The notes under the pieces are model-generated. The model saw nothing but the letters and a program-made list of their open reading frames with translations, did not search any database and was not told the origin of the DNA. Shown here one piece after another: positions 39,910 through 50,626 of a stretch of DNA of 64,000 nt. Numbering within the stretch: position 1 is the first letter of the stretch; each line of letters begins with the position of its first letter. The stretch is from Closterium sp. Naga37s-1. Its lineage: Eukaryota > Streptophyta > Zygnematophyceae > Desmidiales > Closteriaceae. The translations under genes and the position numbers were made by a program. The stretch covers positions 4,004,001 through 4,068,000 of the forward strand of contig CANJKZ010000774.1 in assembly GCA_947471745.1 (NCBI GenBank). The letters are read 5' to 3'.

Positions 39910-42429
39910 TCACGGTCGGAACACGCAGCTCCCCGCCAGCCCTGGTATTTCCGCGTCCGCGTCGTCCACCCACGCTTCCGACCACATCTGCGCGAATCCG
40001 CTAGCAGGGGCGCTCAGAGAATTGGAACGGAAGGGTGAACCACACTGTGGCGCGTTCTGCTGCTCCGCGTCTGCCTCCCCCACTTCCCGCTGTTTCCGCT
40101 CCAGCTGAACACTCAACAATTTCCTGGCAGCAGGAGGTTGATCATGCGGTAGTTTATTGGTTGGAATTTCCGCCTCGTCCGCCACCGTGCCCTCATCCGT
40201 CATCTCCACTCCATCCTCCGCCATCCCCGTCGCTTCGTCCCCCATCTCCGCCCCCTCGTCCCCAATTACTTGAATCCGCTCGAAAATGCTCTTCCCGTCG
40301 ATCATTAACCCCTTTCCGCCGTCAGCTTTCCCCACATCTTCCATTTTTTCCGAATAATCACCCCACTTGTCGTCTAGCTCTGGAACAACCGGCGCAACCT
40401 TCTCAAACTGAGCTGTTGCTTCCGCCGGAATGCACATCTCTTCCGCCCATCCCGGTTCTTCCTCCATCTCTCCGCCCGCCTCTTCCCCCTCACCCGCGCC
40501 GAACTCCAGCAGCAGCTCCTCGAAAAACGATAAATCTCCGCCGTTGGCGCTCGCGTCGTCGCAGATCTGGATCGTCAGCGACGCTTTAGACGCAGACGGC
40601 GTGGGAGGCGGAGTGGTGGGGAGAGCAGACGCGGAGCGGTGCCGCTTAGAGAGCGACCTTTGCGGCGCCTCAAATGTTGAACTCTTAAAGAACGGTGGTC
40701 TGGGAGATTTAGCAGTGGCAGTCGAGCAGACGGACGAGATCATATCGGATTCCCATTGCATGATGTCCCACAAGCTCGGCTTCTCGCCGTCCGCGTCCCT
40801 CTCGCGGCTTCGAATCTCTGCGCACTCGCTGCCGCACTCGCCGCCGCACTCGACGCGTCGCCCTCGCTTCTCGCCGTCCCCCATCGCCGCGCGGTCTATG
40901 GGGCCAAGCCGACTATCCATACCGGCGTGCGGTTCGGGCTTGCTGCATGAGAGGCAGCGGTCGTTGCCGCGCGCGTGTCGCGGGTTGCATGCGATCGCGG
41001 CCAGCTCATTCTTCTGCGCCTCTTCCGCGCGGAAAAGGGAGAGCTTTTCTCGCACCCATGGCGGGATGTCCAACGTCTCCGTGCACGCAGCATCAGGCCA
41101 TTCGCATGTCGACGCGTGGCTGTTGACTTGGTCAACGCGGTCAACGGCGCCAGTCGTTGCACATGCGGATGCGGGGGAAACGGCGGCGGGGGAGTAACCC
41201 GAGGCGGGCGATTTTCCGCGGATGGCGGCAGCGCACGCGGAGGCGGCTGGCGATCTGCCGCCGCTATCCGCGGCAACGTCACACGTGCGCGCTCGGGGCA
41301 GTCGCGGCTCGACGAGGAGCGGACACGAGGAAGTGCCACACTTTTGCGGCGCCTCGAAGGCAGTGCCACACGCCCGCGGAGATGGCGGGGAACGAAAGGC
41401 CGGAGGCCGCGAAGCAGTGTTTAGAGGCGGCTCAAAAGGCGCGGGCGTGCTTGTCTTGGGGGAGGTAAAACGCGCTTCGGAGATGCGCGGGGAAGGGAAG
41501 AAGGCGGAATCCGGCAAAACGAGCAGCTTGGGGGAAGCGGGGAAGGCGGAACAGGCGGGGGAGGCGGCGGAGACGGGGGAGGATGTCAAGCAAACTGGCG
41601 GAGGAGCGGACTCATCGGCGGGATCTGCTTCCGCCGCAGCCGGCGCCCGCATCATTCCCCACGAGAGAGTGCGAGCCTTCGGCGTTAGCGGATGCTGACG
41701 GGTCTCGCGACGGCGCGGCGGTCGAGGCGAGCGCTTCGTGGCCGGTCCAGCAACCGAAGCGGTAGCACCGCATTGCGCGGCGGTGATAGCGCCGTGTTGA
41801 GCCGTGGCGCTAGTAGGTCGCGGCGTCTCTGTTCGACAGTATGCAGGCCAGTCGTTGCAGAAAATCATAGCAGGCTCGGCATGTGGATATCCCCCCTCTC
41901 TCTCCCTGCCAGATCCTGGAACCGCGTTGTCAAGATTTGCAGAACCGGCGCCCTCTGCGGGTCCCACGGAAGCGTCAGAGGCAGGATCTTGAATAAATCT
42001 AAAAAAATCCTCGCTATTACTAGTCCTTGGAGCGGCATTGTTAAGATCCGCGAAATCATCGGTAGAATCTGCGGCAGCAGGCGACTCGGAGCGGGTTTTT
42101 CGAGGCGTCTCCGGGCCGCATTGCCTTCGCTTTCTTGGACTTGGCGCCTGAAGGCTCGGCATCATGGGGAGGCCCGGCATCTGGATGTTCGGCATGGGAA
42201 GGTTCGTCGCTGAAACGGGCTCGGGGCTGGTTTTATCTTTGGGGAAGGAATTCGTGGGCCACGTGGGTTGATGCTCGAACCACTCAGACGGAGCGTCTTT
42301 CGTCTTTGCCGCGACTCGAAGGGCATCCATGAAGCTCATCCCGCACGCCATGGCTGCGAATGTGCCAACTGCTGCAGTTCCGGTGCGCTGCTGCTTATGC
42401 GCCTCGAAAGTTTTTAATTTTAGGAGCAA
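39910..42429 (-). CDS. Large intronless disordered protein, unknown function
   Basis: An 839-residue frame without an intron. I do not recognise the family. It is rich in Ala, Pro, Ser and Glu. Order: a possible folded N-terminus (AVGTFAAMACGMSFMDALRVAAK, about 20-43); a basic patch PRKRRQCGPETPRKTR (nuclear-signal-like, about 97); a long Ser/Pro/Ala region; DIPPWVREKLSLFRAEEAQKNE followed by a Cys/His cluster CNPRHARGNDRCLSCSKPEPH (about 465-520); an acidic region with LSFFEELLLEFGAG (about 640); and an acidic C-terminal third. Short FEAPQ/FEPP/FEAH motifs recur. Composition suggests a nuclear regulatory or scaffold protein, which is only inference. Met28 (MACGMSFMDAL) is an alternative start. 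Confidence 0.65.
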   Translation of the reverse strand: MLLKLKTFEAHKQQRTGTAAVGTFAAMACGMSFMDALRVAAKTKDAPSEWFEHQPTWPTNSFPKDKTSPEPVSATNLPMPNIQMPGLPMMPSLQAPSPRKRRQCGPETPRKTRSESPAAADSTDDFADLNNAAPRTSNSEDFFRFIQDPASDASVGPAEGAGSANLDNAVPGSGREREGGYPHAEPAMIFCNDWPAYCRTETPRPTSATAQHGAITAAQCGATASVAGPATKRSPRPPRRRETRQHPLTPKARTLSWGMMRAPAAAEADPADESAPPPVCLTSSPVSAASPACSAFPASPKLLVLPDSAFFPSPRISEARFTSPKTSTPAPFEPPLNTASRPPAFRSPPSPRACGTAFEAPQKCGTSSCPLLVEPRLPRARTCDVAADSGGRSPAASACAAAIRGKSPASGYSPAAVSPASACATTGAVDRVDQVNSHASTCEWPDAACTETLDIPPWVREKLSLFRAEEAQKNELAAIACNPRHARGNDRCLSCSKPEPHAGMDSRLGPIDRAAMGDGEKRGRRVECGGECGSECAEIRSRERDADGEKPSLWDIMQWESDMISSVCSTATAKSPRPPFFKSSTFEAPQRSLSKRHRSASALPTTPPPTPSASKASLTIQICDDASANGGDLSFFEELLLEFGAGEGEEAGGEMEEEPGWAEEMCIPAEATAQFEKVAPVVPELDDKWGDYSEKMEDVGKADGGKGLMIDGKSIFERIQVIGDEGAEMGDEATGMAEDGVEMTDEGTVADEAEIPTNKLPHDQPPAARKLLSVQLERKQREVGEADAEQQNAPQCGSPFRSNSLSAPASGFAQMWSEAWVDDADAEIPGLAGSCVFRP

Positions 42430-42448
42430 ATATGCGGGCCGTCAACGC

Positions 42449-42628
42449 AGTCTTTCCGAATGGATGGTGGTGGATAATAATTATGCTACTCTTCCTCCTA
42501 CGGCCAGTTGTCTCTGGTGCAACTGGGAAGATTTTTGAGTCGATTCAAAAATCAGTCTTTACGACTGGATGGTGGTGAATGATAACAACTTCTCTTCCCC
42601 GCACAGCTGGTAAGGTGCAACTGCGAGG
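42449..42628. repeat. 80-bp tandem duplication split by palindrome site 11
   Basis: Units 42,449-42,529 and 42,554-42,628 share CAGTCTTT.CGA.TGGATGG, CTTCTC/CTCTTC and GGTGCAACTG in order, immediately upstream of the 839-residue gene. Confidence 0.9.
42530..42553. repeat. Palindrome site 11 (centre TCGA)
   Basis: GATTTTTGAG TCGA TTCAAAAATC, 24 bp with one mismatched pair, between the two 80-bp repeats. Confidence 0.9.
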
Positions 42629-43615
42629 TGGGTGGGGTGGAGTCCTGCAGACTGAAAGAGTACGCGTAGGCGTATCCCCTTCTTCCTCCTCACCCCACCA
42701 CACTCACTCATTTGGACGTCAATGTGGTGCCATAGACGGTTAGAGTTGAGGTGAGTGGCATTTCTGATTGGCAAGGCACATCTGCTGGGCGAGTATAGCT
42801 TGACCTATCCCTGCACAGCAGCACACTCCGCTCTGCTTGCAGGAAGGAAGGACAAGCAGGAGGCGTAATGAAAGGAGAAATGGAGGTCGGTGGGAAATAT
42901 CAACCCAGGGCTGGCAGGAAAGTAGGACCTGTGCGTGTAAAGGTGCGCCATAAGAGGGGAACGAGATCTTGTCATGTGGTCGGGGCGGGGGGGAGTCGGA
43001 GGAGGGGAAGGGGGAAGGGGGAAGGGGGGGACCGGGACAGGGGATGTGTGTGCAGTGCAGGGGCGAGGGAGGGGGAAAGTACTGTATACACTTCGAGGTG
43101 GGGAGACATATGTGGAACGTCCACGCAGACGGGTAGGTGAAACATTTTTTGCCTGGAAGAGGTTTGGGAGAAATGATGGGGGTGGGCAGAGAAGTGGAAG
43201 GCGGAACGCGATTCTCTTCCGATTGGTGCGAGAGGCTTCTGTTCACTTGCCGTGATGTACAGCATCTTCGACTTGGTGGACGTGGTGTATTGGCCCAGCA
43301 TCATGAGCCAAACATGGCTGCAGCTGAGACTCGTTGTAAAATAGTTGTGCCGGTGGGAAGTGTTAACGAACAATGTCTTCAGGGTACGTGCAACCCTGCC
43401 TGGACTTGGACTGCTAGGCACTGGGTTGTCGGTGGTGAAACAATAAAATTAATCCACAACATTTTTATGACTTCCAGTACAGTACAACACTTGAACTGGG
43501 TTACGCTCTTCTGGAAACCATGTGAGAGACATGACATGACGGAGAATAGACAAATATTTGGGTTTTCAGATATGAAGGGAACATTACTGGGAACCCTGCG
43601 CTTTGACGGGAGATT
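42629..43615. other. Intergenic region
   Basis: No gene I can support. A G-rich tract at 42,980-43,075 (GGGGGAGTCGGAGGAGGGGA and similar) stands out. Confidence 0.45.
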
Positions 43616-44006
43616 CGCTACTTGGGGACACTTTCCGCTCTTCCTACCCTCAGACAGGAGAGTTATTGCGACAACTCAGGAATCCGCTCCACGTTCATCC
43701 ACGTGTCACAATTTCGCAGCATTAGAAAATGTTTTGCACCCCACCTGACCCAAACAAACTAAAACCCAATCGGAAAGGGACACGACTCGGGGAGGCATCA
43801 ACCCTAAAAAATGCCCTTTTCTTGTGTTTAGGGTTGATCCTTCCCGAAAATGGGTCCAGGTCCCTAGGGGTGTTATTTTTTTTGCCCCGAAATTTTGACA
43901 TCTCTTGAATTTGTGACACGTGGATTATTTTGGAGCGAATTCCTGAGTTGTCACAATAATTTTCCTGTCTGAGGGGTGTTACTGCGGAAAGTGTCCTCAA
44001 CTAGCG
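43616..44006. mobile_element. Foldback element or MITE, 391-bp imperfect palindrome
   Basis: The outer arms CGCTACTTGGGGACACTTTC (43,616 on) and the reverse complement of 43,987-44,006 (CGCTAGTTGAGGACACTTTC) match. The pairing continues inward through CCTCAGACAGGA, GACAACTCAGGAAT.CGCTCC, ATCCACGTGTCACAA and, near the apex, CATCAACCCTAAA. The whole segment folds into one long hairpin. No clear target duplication is seen and there is no coding capacity. A long-hairpin small-RNA locus is the alternative. Confidence 0.75.
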
Positions 44007-44693
44007 ATGAAAAATTCATGAGATAAAAGGTTCGCTAGTAGTACTCCCTCCATATCTACTTACCCCAAATCTTTGCGTGCCTTGTGGAAAGCCATTCAAA
44101 CAAAGGCTTTGCTTCAATTACAGTCTGGTCAGTCTCACCTGACCTGACCAGCCCATCCTGCTCGCAGGTTTTTGGGAAGGATCATGTTCTCGGGTGTGGA
44201 AAACTGCAGGGACACGCTGTCCACGTACACGTAGAGCAGCTGGGCGCGTGGCTCATCAGTGTAAGAAAGGGCAAGCTGACATCACCAAGCCAAATCAGAC
44301 ACGTGCCACCAGGAATTTTAAGAGTAGAATTGCTGGACTTTGTCGCGCTGTCCATCCCGTATTCGCCAAATATCATGGTGCGCGCTATCATGATACGCGA
44401 TACTGTCTATACTCTCTTCCTTAGACGCAGTCCTCTTGGAACTAACTGTTTTCAGGTCTGCTTATCTTACTGTAAATGGTGTTCGACATGGGATGATAAC
44501 GGGCTGTCCAGAGGGAGATTACAAACACCCACTGGTATCTCACAATAACATTCATACAATTATTATAAGACGTTTGTGAAACTACAACAAAGGTCTTGAC
44601 AATGACGTCCTCTTACTGAATATACAAAGGTGCGCGCATAATACCTAATTGCAAAAACCCATAACCTCTGAGAGGTTAGTGAACAGTCGAGAG
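44007..44693. other. Intergenic region before the Copia nest
   Basis: No supported gene. GTACTCCCTCCATATCTACT at about 44,040 resembles the end of plant Stowaway MITEs, but no partner end is visible. A short minus-strand stretch around 44,180-44,260 could be an exon remnant. Confidence 0.4.
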
Positions 44694-44889
44694 TGTCAGA
44701 ATACCGAACGAGAATGAATACATTGAACTTAAACTTGGTACAAGTACTACTCATAATTGTGCTGTACCCCTCATGGGCTACCCCACTACAGCCTACACAA
44801 TGTAAGCATTATGACATTTTGACACACCCCCATAGGCAAAGTGGGCGAGAACAAGTGGTCACAAGACCAGTCAAGAGAAGCAAAGCAAG
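44694..44889 (-). mobile_element. Copia fragment: 3' LTR and polypurine tract of a minus-strand element
   Basis: 44,694-44,824 (131 bp, TGTCAGAATACC...ATTTTGACA in plus orientation) is an LTR. It is followed by CACCCCCATAGGCAAAGTGG, the complement of the polypurine tract seen in Copia-1. The fragment stops abruptly at 44,889, where the LTR of Copia-2 begins. Confidence 0.85.
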
Positions 44890-45022
44890 TGTCAAAATGT
44901 TACATTTATTACTTTGTATAGGCTATAGTGGGGGGTAGTCCATAAGCGGAACAACCCATTTAGGGTTAGTAGTTGTACCAAACTCTTTCATAGCTCATCC
45001 ATTCTCGTTCGTTGGTTTGACA
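44890..45022 (+). repeat. 5' LTR of Copia-2
   Basis: 133 bp, diverged from but alignable with the Copia-1 LTR (shared GGCTATAGTGGGG, ACAACCCA.TTAGGGTT). Confidence 0.88.
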
Positions 45023-45911
45023 TGGTTTCAGAGCAGGTCCTTCCCTAGGACCGATTTTTTTTTAGGGCCCACCACAGAGCTGCCCCACTAGCTGCCCTGC
45101 CGCCCTAACCTACTGACGCGCCGCACTTCTGGCCGCTGCACCGCCCCTAGCAGCTCGTCGCGCCGCCCTTAGCAGCCCACGAGCCGCCCATGCAACCAGC
45201 GCGCTGCCCCTGCAGCCCGCTCGCCACCTACTTGTGGCCCGCGCGCCGCCCCTGCAGCCCACGCGCCGCCCACTTGCGGCCCGCCCGCCGCCCCTAGGCC
45301 TGCTCGCCGCCCTTGCGGACCGCTCGCCGCCCTTGCGGCCCGCTCACTGCCCCTACGGCCCGCTCGCCGCCCGCTTGCGGCTCGCTCGCCACCCCTGCCG
45401 CCCGCTCGCCGCTTGCTCGCGTCCCGCTCGCCGCCCCTGCCACCCGCTTGCAGCCTGCCTGCAGCTCGCTCGCCGCCCCTGTCGCCCGCTCGCCGCTTGC
45501 TCGCGGCCCGCTCGCCGCCCCTGCCTCCTACTCGCCGCCTGCCTGCGGCCCGCTCGCCGCCTCTGCAGCCCGCTTGCCGCCCGTTTGCGGCCAGCTCGCC
45601 GCCCCTGTAGCCCACTTGCCGCCTGCCTGCAGCCCGCTTGCCGCCTGCCTGCAGCTCGCTCGCCAGCCTTGCAGCCCGCTCGTCGCCCCTTGCGGCCCGC
45701 TTGCCGCCCCCCCCTTTGCAGCCCACGCGCCGCCCTCTGCAGCCCGCTTGCCGCCCCTTTTGCAGCCAGCGTGCCCGCCTTGCTACTTGCGCCGCCAGGC
45801 TCCTGCCCACCCTGCTGCTTGCGCCGCCCGTCTACTGCCCGTCCTGCTGTGCGCCGCCCTGCCCTGCACTGCTCGCATCCCTAGTGATCGAGCCACCTTG
45901 CTCTGCCTGCT

Positions 45912-48900
45912 ATGGCTTCTCTCAGTGTACTCACTTTCAATCATGAGGGCCGTCCGATCCAGTTCGATACGTGGCTCGACGACTTACAGCTGTACCTACT
46001 GAGCGATTCTAGAGACAGCGTTTCATTGTTTGACCACACGTATGGAGCCTCTCTCGCCCCTCCCGCCACAGCTGACAGTGCGACTAGCTCACAGTGGCTT
46101 ACCCGTGACGCTGCTGCACGCTTAGCCGTTCGCAACCACCTGCCGTTAGCCAAACGCTCTCACTTCGGACAGCACAAGACTGCTAAAGCACTGTACGACA
46201 CTATAGTCGCTCGTTACTCCTCCCCTGCTACTGCTGCTCTAGGCCGTCTTCTACTGCCCTACCTGTTTCCAGAGCTGTCCACCTTTGCCACGGTAGAGGA
46301 CCTCGTCACCCACCTTCGCACTAGAGACGCTCGCTACCGCGCTGCCCTCCCAGCAGAGTTCCTTGGCAGGAACCCGCCCCCGATGTATATCACTCTCTAC
46401 TTCATAGTCACCCGCCTCCCCGACTCTCTTCGCGCTTTCAGGGACCACTTTCTCGCTCTTGACCCCACAGACCTCACTGTCGACCTACTTGAGCAGCACC
46501 TCCTTGCAGCTGAGACTAGCATAGTCGCTATAGGTGCTGCTCGTGGCACTCCTTGCACGCCCTTCTTTGAGGGGTGTTCCCCCTCCCCCCTTGCCCCCTC
46601 CTACGCCTCTGCTGCTGCTATTGACATCCCTGGTGCTGCCGATGTCGGGGCTGCTTCTGCTCTTAGTGGGAAGTGCCGCAGCAGCAAGGGCAAGGGTGGC
46701 AGGAGTGGTGGAGGTGGAAGCAGGGGTGGTGGTGGGGGCGGAAGTGGAGGTGGTGGAGGTTGCGAAGGTGGTGGCAGCGGTGGGAGTGGTGGCGGGAGTG
46801 GGGGCTTTGGTGGCGGCGGTGGAGGCAGCGGTGGGGGTGGCGGTAGTGGGAGCAGTGGGAGTGGTGGCAGTCGAGGTGGACCTGTTTCGAGGGGAGGTTC
46901 TGGCGGTGGCCAGAGGCAGCAGCAGTAGCGTCGGAGTGAGACCCCTTCACCCCAGCAGCTTCGTGAGTGGTTTGCTTAGCGTGGGGCGTCTGGGGGTAGT
47001 GTTAGCTGCCCGTATGTCATTCGCACGGGTGACCGTGCTGGTCAGACATGCGGGAAGCCTCACACTCAGCACCGCTGCATCTCCCGCCTAGACGACGCTT
47101 GGTGCGCAGAGTTTGGTGAGGAGGCTGAGCGCCCCCGCTGGGCAGAGCTGCTTAGGTCTGGAGTTGATATCCTTGCTCTTGACTATGATGCTATCCTTGC
47201 TGCAATGTATGCCTTGTCTGTTAGTGCTGAGGGTGACTGTTACCTGTGTGTGCCGCCCGACCCAGGTATAGAGGCTGTTGCTCTAGGTGCTAGTGAGTCT
47301 TCTCTCCCTGGTACTGCGCCTGCTGAGGCCTTGCACACCTTTACGCTTGACTCAGGTGCTTCCCGATGTTTCTTTCGCGACAGTACCACCCTCACTACAC
47401 TCCCTGCACCTGTTCCGGTCAGACTGGCTGACCCCTCAGGGGGCCCAGTTCTTGCCCGTTCCTACACTCTTCTCCCGTGTCCAGCGGTTCCGTCCGGCTC
47501 ACTGTCAGGTCTTCACCTCCCCTTGTTCTCTACGAACTTGGTGAGTACTGCAGCCCTCCAGGATGAGATGGTCACTACCACCATTCCTGGGGGTCAGCGT
47601 GTGTCGATCTGCACGTGTACATGGACGGGCCGTCACCTGGCCACGTTCACCCGTCGGCCTGGGTCGAGTCTGTACACACTAGCTACCAAGCCTCCTCAGG
47701 TAGCTGCGTCTGCTCAGGTGTCCGCATAAGGTTCGGTAGCACCCCCCTGCTCATGTCGCCTCCCGTCGCACCAGACTCTCCAGTGGCACCACCGCCTTGG
47801 TCACCCCTCCCTGCCACGCCTTCGTGGCATGCAATCTATCCTCCTTGTTTCTGGTCTTCCCAGGTCTCTGCCTCCCCTCCCGCCCTCGCCTGCCCCGCCT
47901 TGCCTTCCTTGCGTCGAGGGGCAGCAGCGCGCCGCTCCTCACTCCTCCTCGTTTCCCCCGATGACTGCTCCCATGCAGACTCTCCACATTGACGTGTGGG
48001 GCCGCTGCCCGCGTCAGTGGGCAGGACCGCGAGCGCTACTTCCTGCTGGTTGTTGACGACTACACGCGTTACACCACGGTCTTCCCCTTGTGCAGCAAGG
48101 GTGAAGTCCCTGATGTCTTGATCCTTTGGATCCACGCAGCCCATCTACAGCTCCGCGAGCGGTTCCATGTGGACCTTGCTATCCTGTGTCTGCTCTCTGA
48201 CAGAGGTGGTGAGTTCTCCTCCGACCTCTTGCGGGACTTTTGTCGTGGGGAGGGCATCCTCCAGTCGTTCACGCTTCCGGCCTCCCCGCAGCAAAATGGG
48301 GTTGCTGAGCGCCGCATTGGCTTAGTAATGGACGTGGCTCGTACCTCCATGATCCATGCGGCTGCTCCCCATTTTCTGTGGCTGTTTGCTATCCGGTACG
48401 CTGCGCATCAGCTCAACCTCTGTCCCCGTGTCTCCTTGCCGGAGACCTCGCCTACACTGCCTTGGACGGGGAAGGTTGGCGATGCATCGGTGTTCCGGGT
48501 CTGGGGCTCTCGTGCCTTTGTTCTCGAATCTTCCGCTGACAAGGTCTCCTCCCGCGCTATTCCCTGCATCTTCCTTGGCTTTCCCCTTGACGCGCCTGGC
48601 TGGCAGTTTTACCACCCCACCTCGCGCCGTGTCCTCCCCTCTCAGGACGTCACGTTTGACGAGTCGGTTCCCTTTTACCGTCTCTTCCCCTACCGCACTG
48701 CCCCTCTCCCCCGCCCACTGCTCTTCCTCGCTCCAGGTCCCCCTCTGGTAGACCCCTTCCCACCTCAGGGTCCTGCTCCCTCAGGTGTGTCTCAGGTAGA
48801 CCCTCTCCCCATTGCAGCGGGGTACTGCGTCTGCCGGAGGTCGTGCGGGTGCCTCGCCACGACTGTCTCACCAGTGGGATCCTCTCTCACCGCAGCAACT

Positions 48901-49456
48901 GCGCGAGTGGTTTGCTCAGCGCAAACGCGTTAGGAGTGGCGCTGCAGGAGCTGGAGGCTCTGCTGTTGGAGGCACTGGAGCTGGTGGTGTTGGAGGCGCT
49001 GGAGCTGGAGACCCTGGCGCTGGAGGCACTGGAGCTGGAGACCCTGGCGCTGGAGGCGCTGGAGCTGGAGGCACAGGAGCTGGAGGTGCTGGAGCTTCTA
49101 GTCATGGAGGTGCTGGAGTTACTGCTGGAGCTGGAGGTACCGGAGGTGCTGGAGCTACTGGTCCTAGAGGAGCTTGTACTAGAGGTACTGGAGGTGCCGG
49201 AGCTGGTGGTGTTGGAGGCGCTGGAGCTGGAGACCCTGGAGCTGGAGGCACTGGAGTTGGAGGAGTTGGAGCTGGAGGAGCTGGAGCTGGAGGCGCTAGA
49301 GCTGGAGGCACTAGAGCTGGAGACCCTGGAGCTGGAGGTGCTGGCGCAGTGGGTGCTGGAGGTGGCGGTCCTGGTGCTGAAGGCACTGTGCAGCGGCGCC
49401 CGTTTTTGGACGAATTGCCAGAACTTCTTGCATTGCTCCGCAACATCTGCGGTTGA
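45912..49456 (+). pseudogene. Copia-2 gag-pol remnant
   Basis: Gag MASLSVLTFNHEGRPIQF starts at 45,912. TAG stops follow the Gly-rich region at 46,926 and at about 46,978. The protease segment 47,205-47,729 contains TFTLDSGASRCFFRD and ends in TAA. Integrase parts lie in two frames: HHRLGHPS and IDVWG before about 48,000, then from about 48,003 YFLLVVDDYTRYTTVF, LSDRGGEFSSDL and PQQNGVAERRIG to 48,933. A single extra base near 48,000 explains the shift. A Gly/Ala-rich linker follows to 49,456. No reverse transcriptase or RNase H remains. Confidence 0.9.
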
Positions 49457-49468
49457 GCACAGTTACGG

Positions 49469-50626
49469 TTAGTGAGTAACAAGTGCATACACATGGCATA
49501 GAGAATATAAATGGTTCTTACGGGCGGCGGTTTTCTGGGCGACCTTCGTCTTCATTCGCACGCTGAGATTCCACCGCTGACGGAACCGATCCGACCACCG
49601 TTTGCTCCATTTCCACTTCACGAGGGGGTAGAGAAACTTCATGAACTCCCGGGACCACTCCTGCAGGCGGCCGACGGACATTGCGGTTCCCTTGCGTCGC
49701 CAGTCGAGCAGTCGCTCATACACCTTGATCTCCATCGGGCGGTACCACGACGCCCTTCCGCGACCGTGCATGCGCTTCCTGGCAAAGTGGGCTTCCTTGA
49801 GGAAATCAGTGGCACGCTTCCAGTTGGCGAGGCACTTGCGATGGATGCCACTCTCGCGAACCAGAGCGCGCACCGACACCGCCACATTCAGCTGCGCGAC
49901 CCACTTCAACTTCTCGGCGGGAGTATAGGCCTGACGCTTGTGGTCGTTGGGCTTGTGCCTGAGAGAGGGGGGGCGAGAATCACGGTTCTATGAAGAAGGG
50001 TGAGGTCGCTTTCGATTACGAGGAGGATAAGTTGGTATTGGGAGTTTCTCGGGGAGGCCATCGCGTGACCAGTATTCGACGCCGTTGTCGTCGTCACCGC
50101 CCGGCGCACCCTCGGGAAACACATCCTCAGCAGTGCCGGCCTCAGTAGCGGCCTCGGTGTCGACCTCATTGCCACCCTCGGCACCGGCGTCGCCCTCAGC
50201 GCGCCAATCTTCCTCGGCGTCTTGCACGTCGTCGTCAGCGCCGACTGCAGATTCGTCCCACGTGCAATCTTCTGGCTGGCCCCAACGTGGAGCTGGCGCT
50301 GGAGCGGGTTCGTAAACATCGGGGTCCTTGTTAGAATCCGGTTCCAACAGATACTCGTCGAACGCCGATGGGAGCAGGAGCGTGAGCACGGGGTGGTTGC
50401 CGGTGACGTGAGGGGCCATCGGACACGGAGGAGACGGAGGAACAGGAGGAGCAGGGGGAGTCGGAGGCACTGGAGGAGCCGGAGGAGCAGGCGGCGCAGG
50501 AGGCTGTGGTGGCTCTGGAGGGTCTCGTGGTATGCGGCCATACCACCCGTCAGCTGTAACACGGTACGCGGGCCTACTGGAAGGTTTTTTTTTGAAGAGA
50601 AAATGAGTGCCTGGGAATTCCGCCAT
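49469..50626 (-). pseudogene. Transposase N-terminal part with CENP-B-like DNA-binding domain
   Basis: A first minus-strand frame (50,626-49,988) starts MAEFPGTHFLFKKK, has a Pro-rich stretch and an acidic region, and ends at a stop. A second frame (from about 49,952, after a good acceptor CCTCTCTCAG, to 49,469) reads TPAEKLKWVAQLNVAVSVRA, KVYERLLDWRRKGTAMSV and [20 protein letters not shown]. That is the paired helix-turn-helix pattern of CENP-B/Tigger/pogo transposases. The DDE domain that should follow is absent. Either a dead transposase or, less likely, an exon of a domesticated protein. Confidence 0.7.

Larger units (their letters stand above)
44890..49456 (+). mobile_element. Copia-2, plus strand, truncated (no RT/RNase H, no 3' LTR)
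   Basis: 5' LTR 44,890-45,022 (133 bp, TGTCAAAATG...GTTTGACA), PBS TGGTTTCAGAGCAGGTCC at 45,023-45,040, GC-rich leader to 45,911, gag from 45,912, protease, integrase and a Gly/Ala linker. It then ends near 49,456 without reverse transcriptase. It was inserted into the minus-strand Copia fragment (candidate target GCAAG at 44,885-44,889). Confidence 0.9.

Noticed and set aside
40035..41698. Plus-strand open frames of 149-255 residues
   Set aside because: Antisense of the 839-residue minus-strand gene, whose longer single frame has a more protein-like composition.
44180..44391. Possible exon remnant on the minus strand
   Set aside because: About 30 residues look protein-like in one frame, but there is no recognisable family, start or consistent splice pair.
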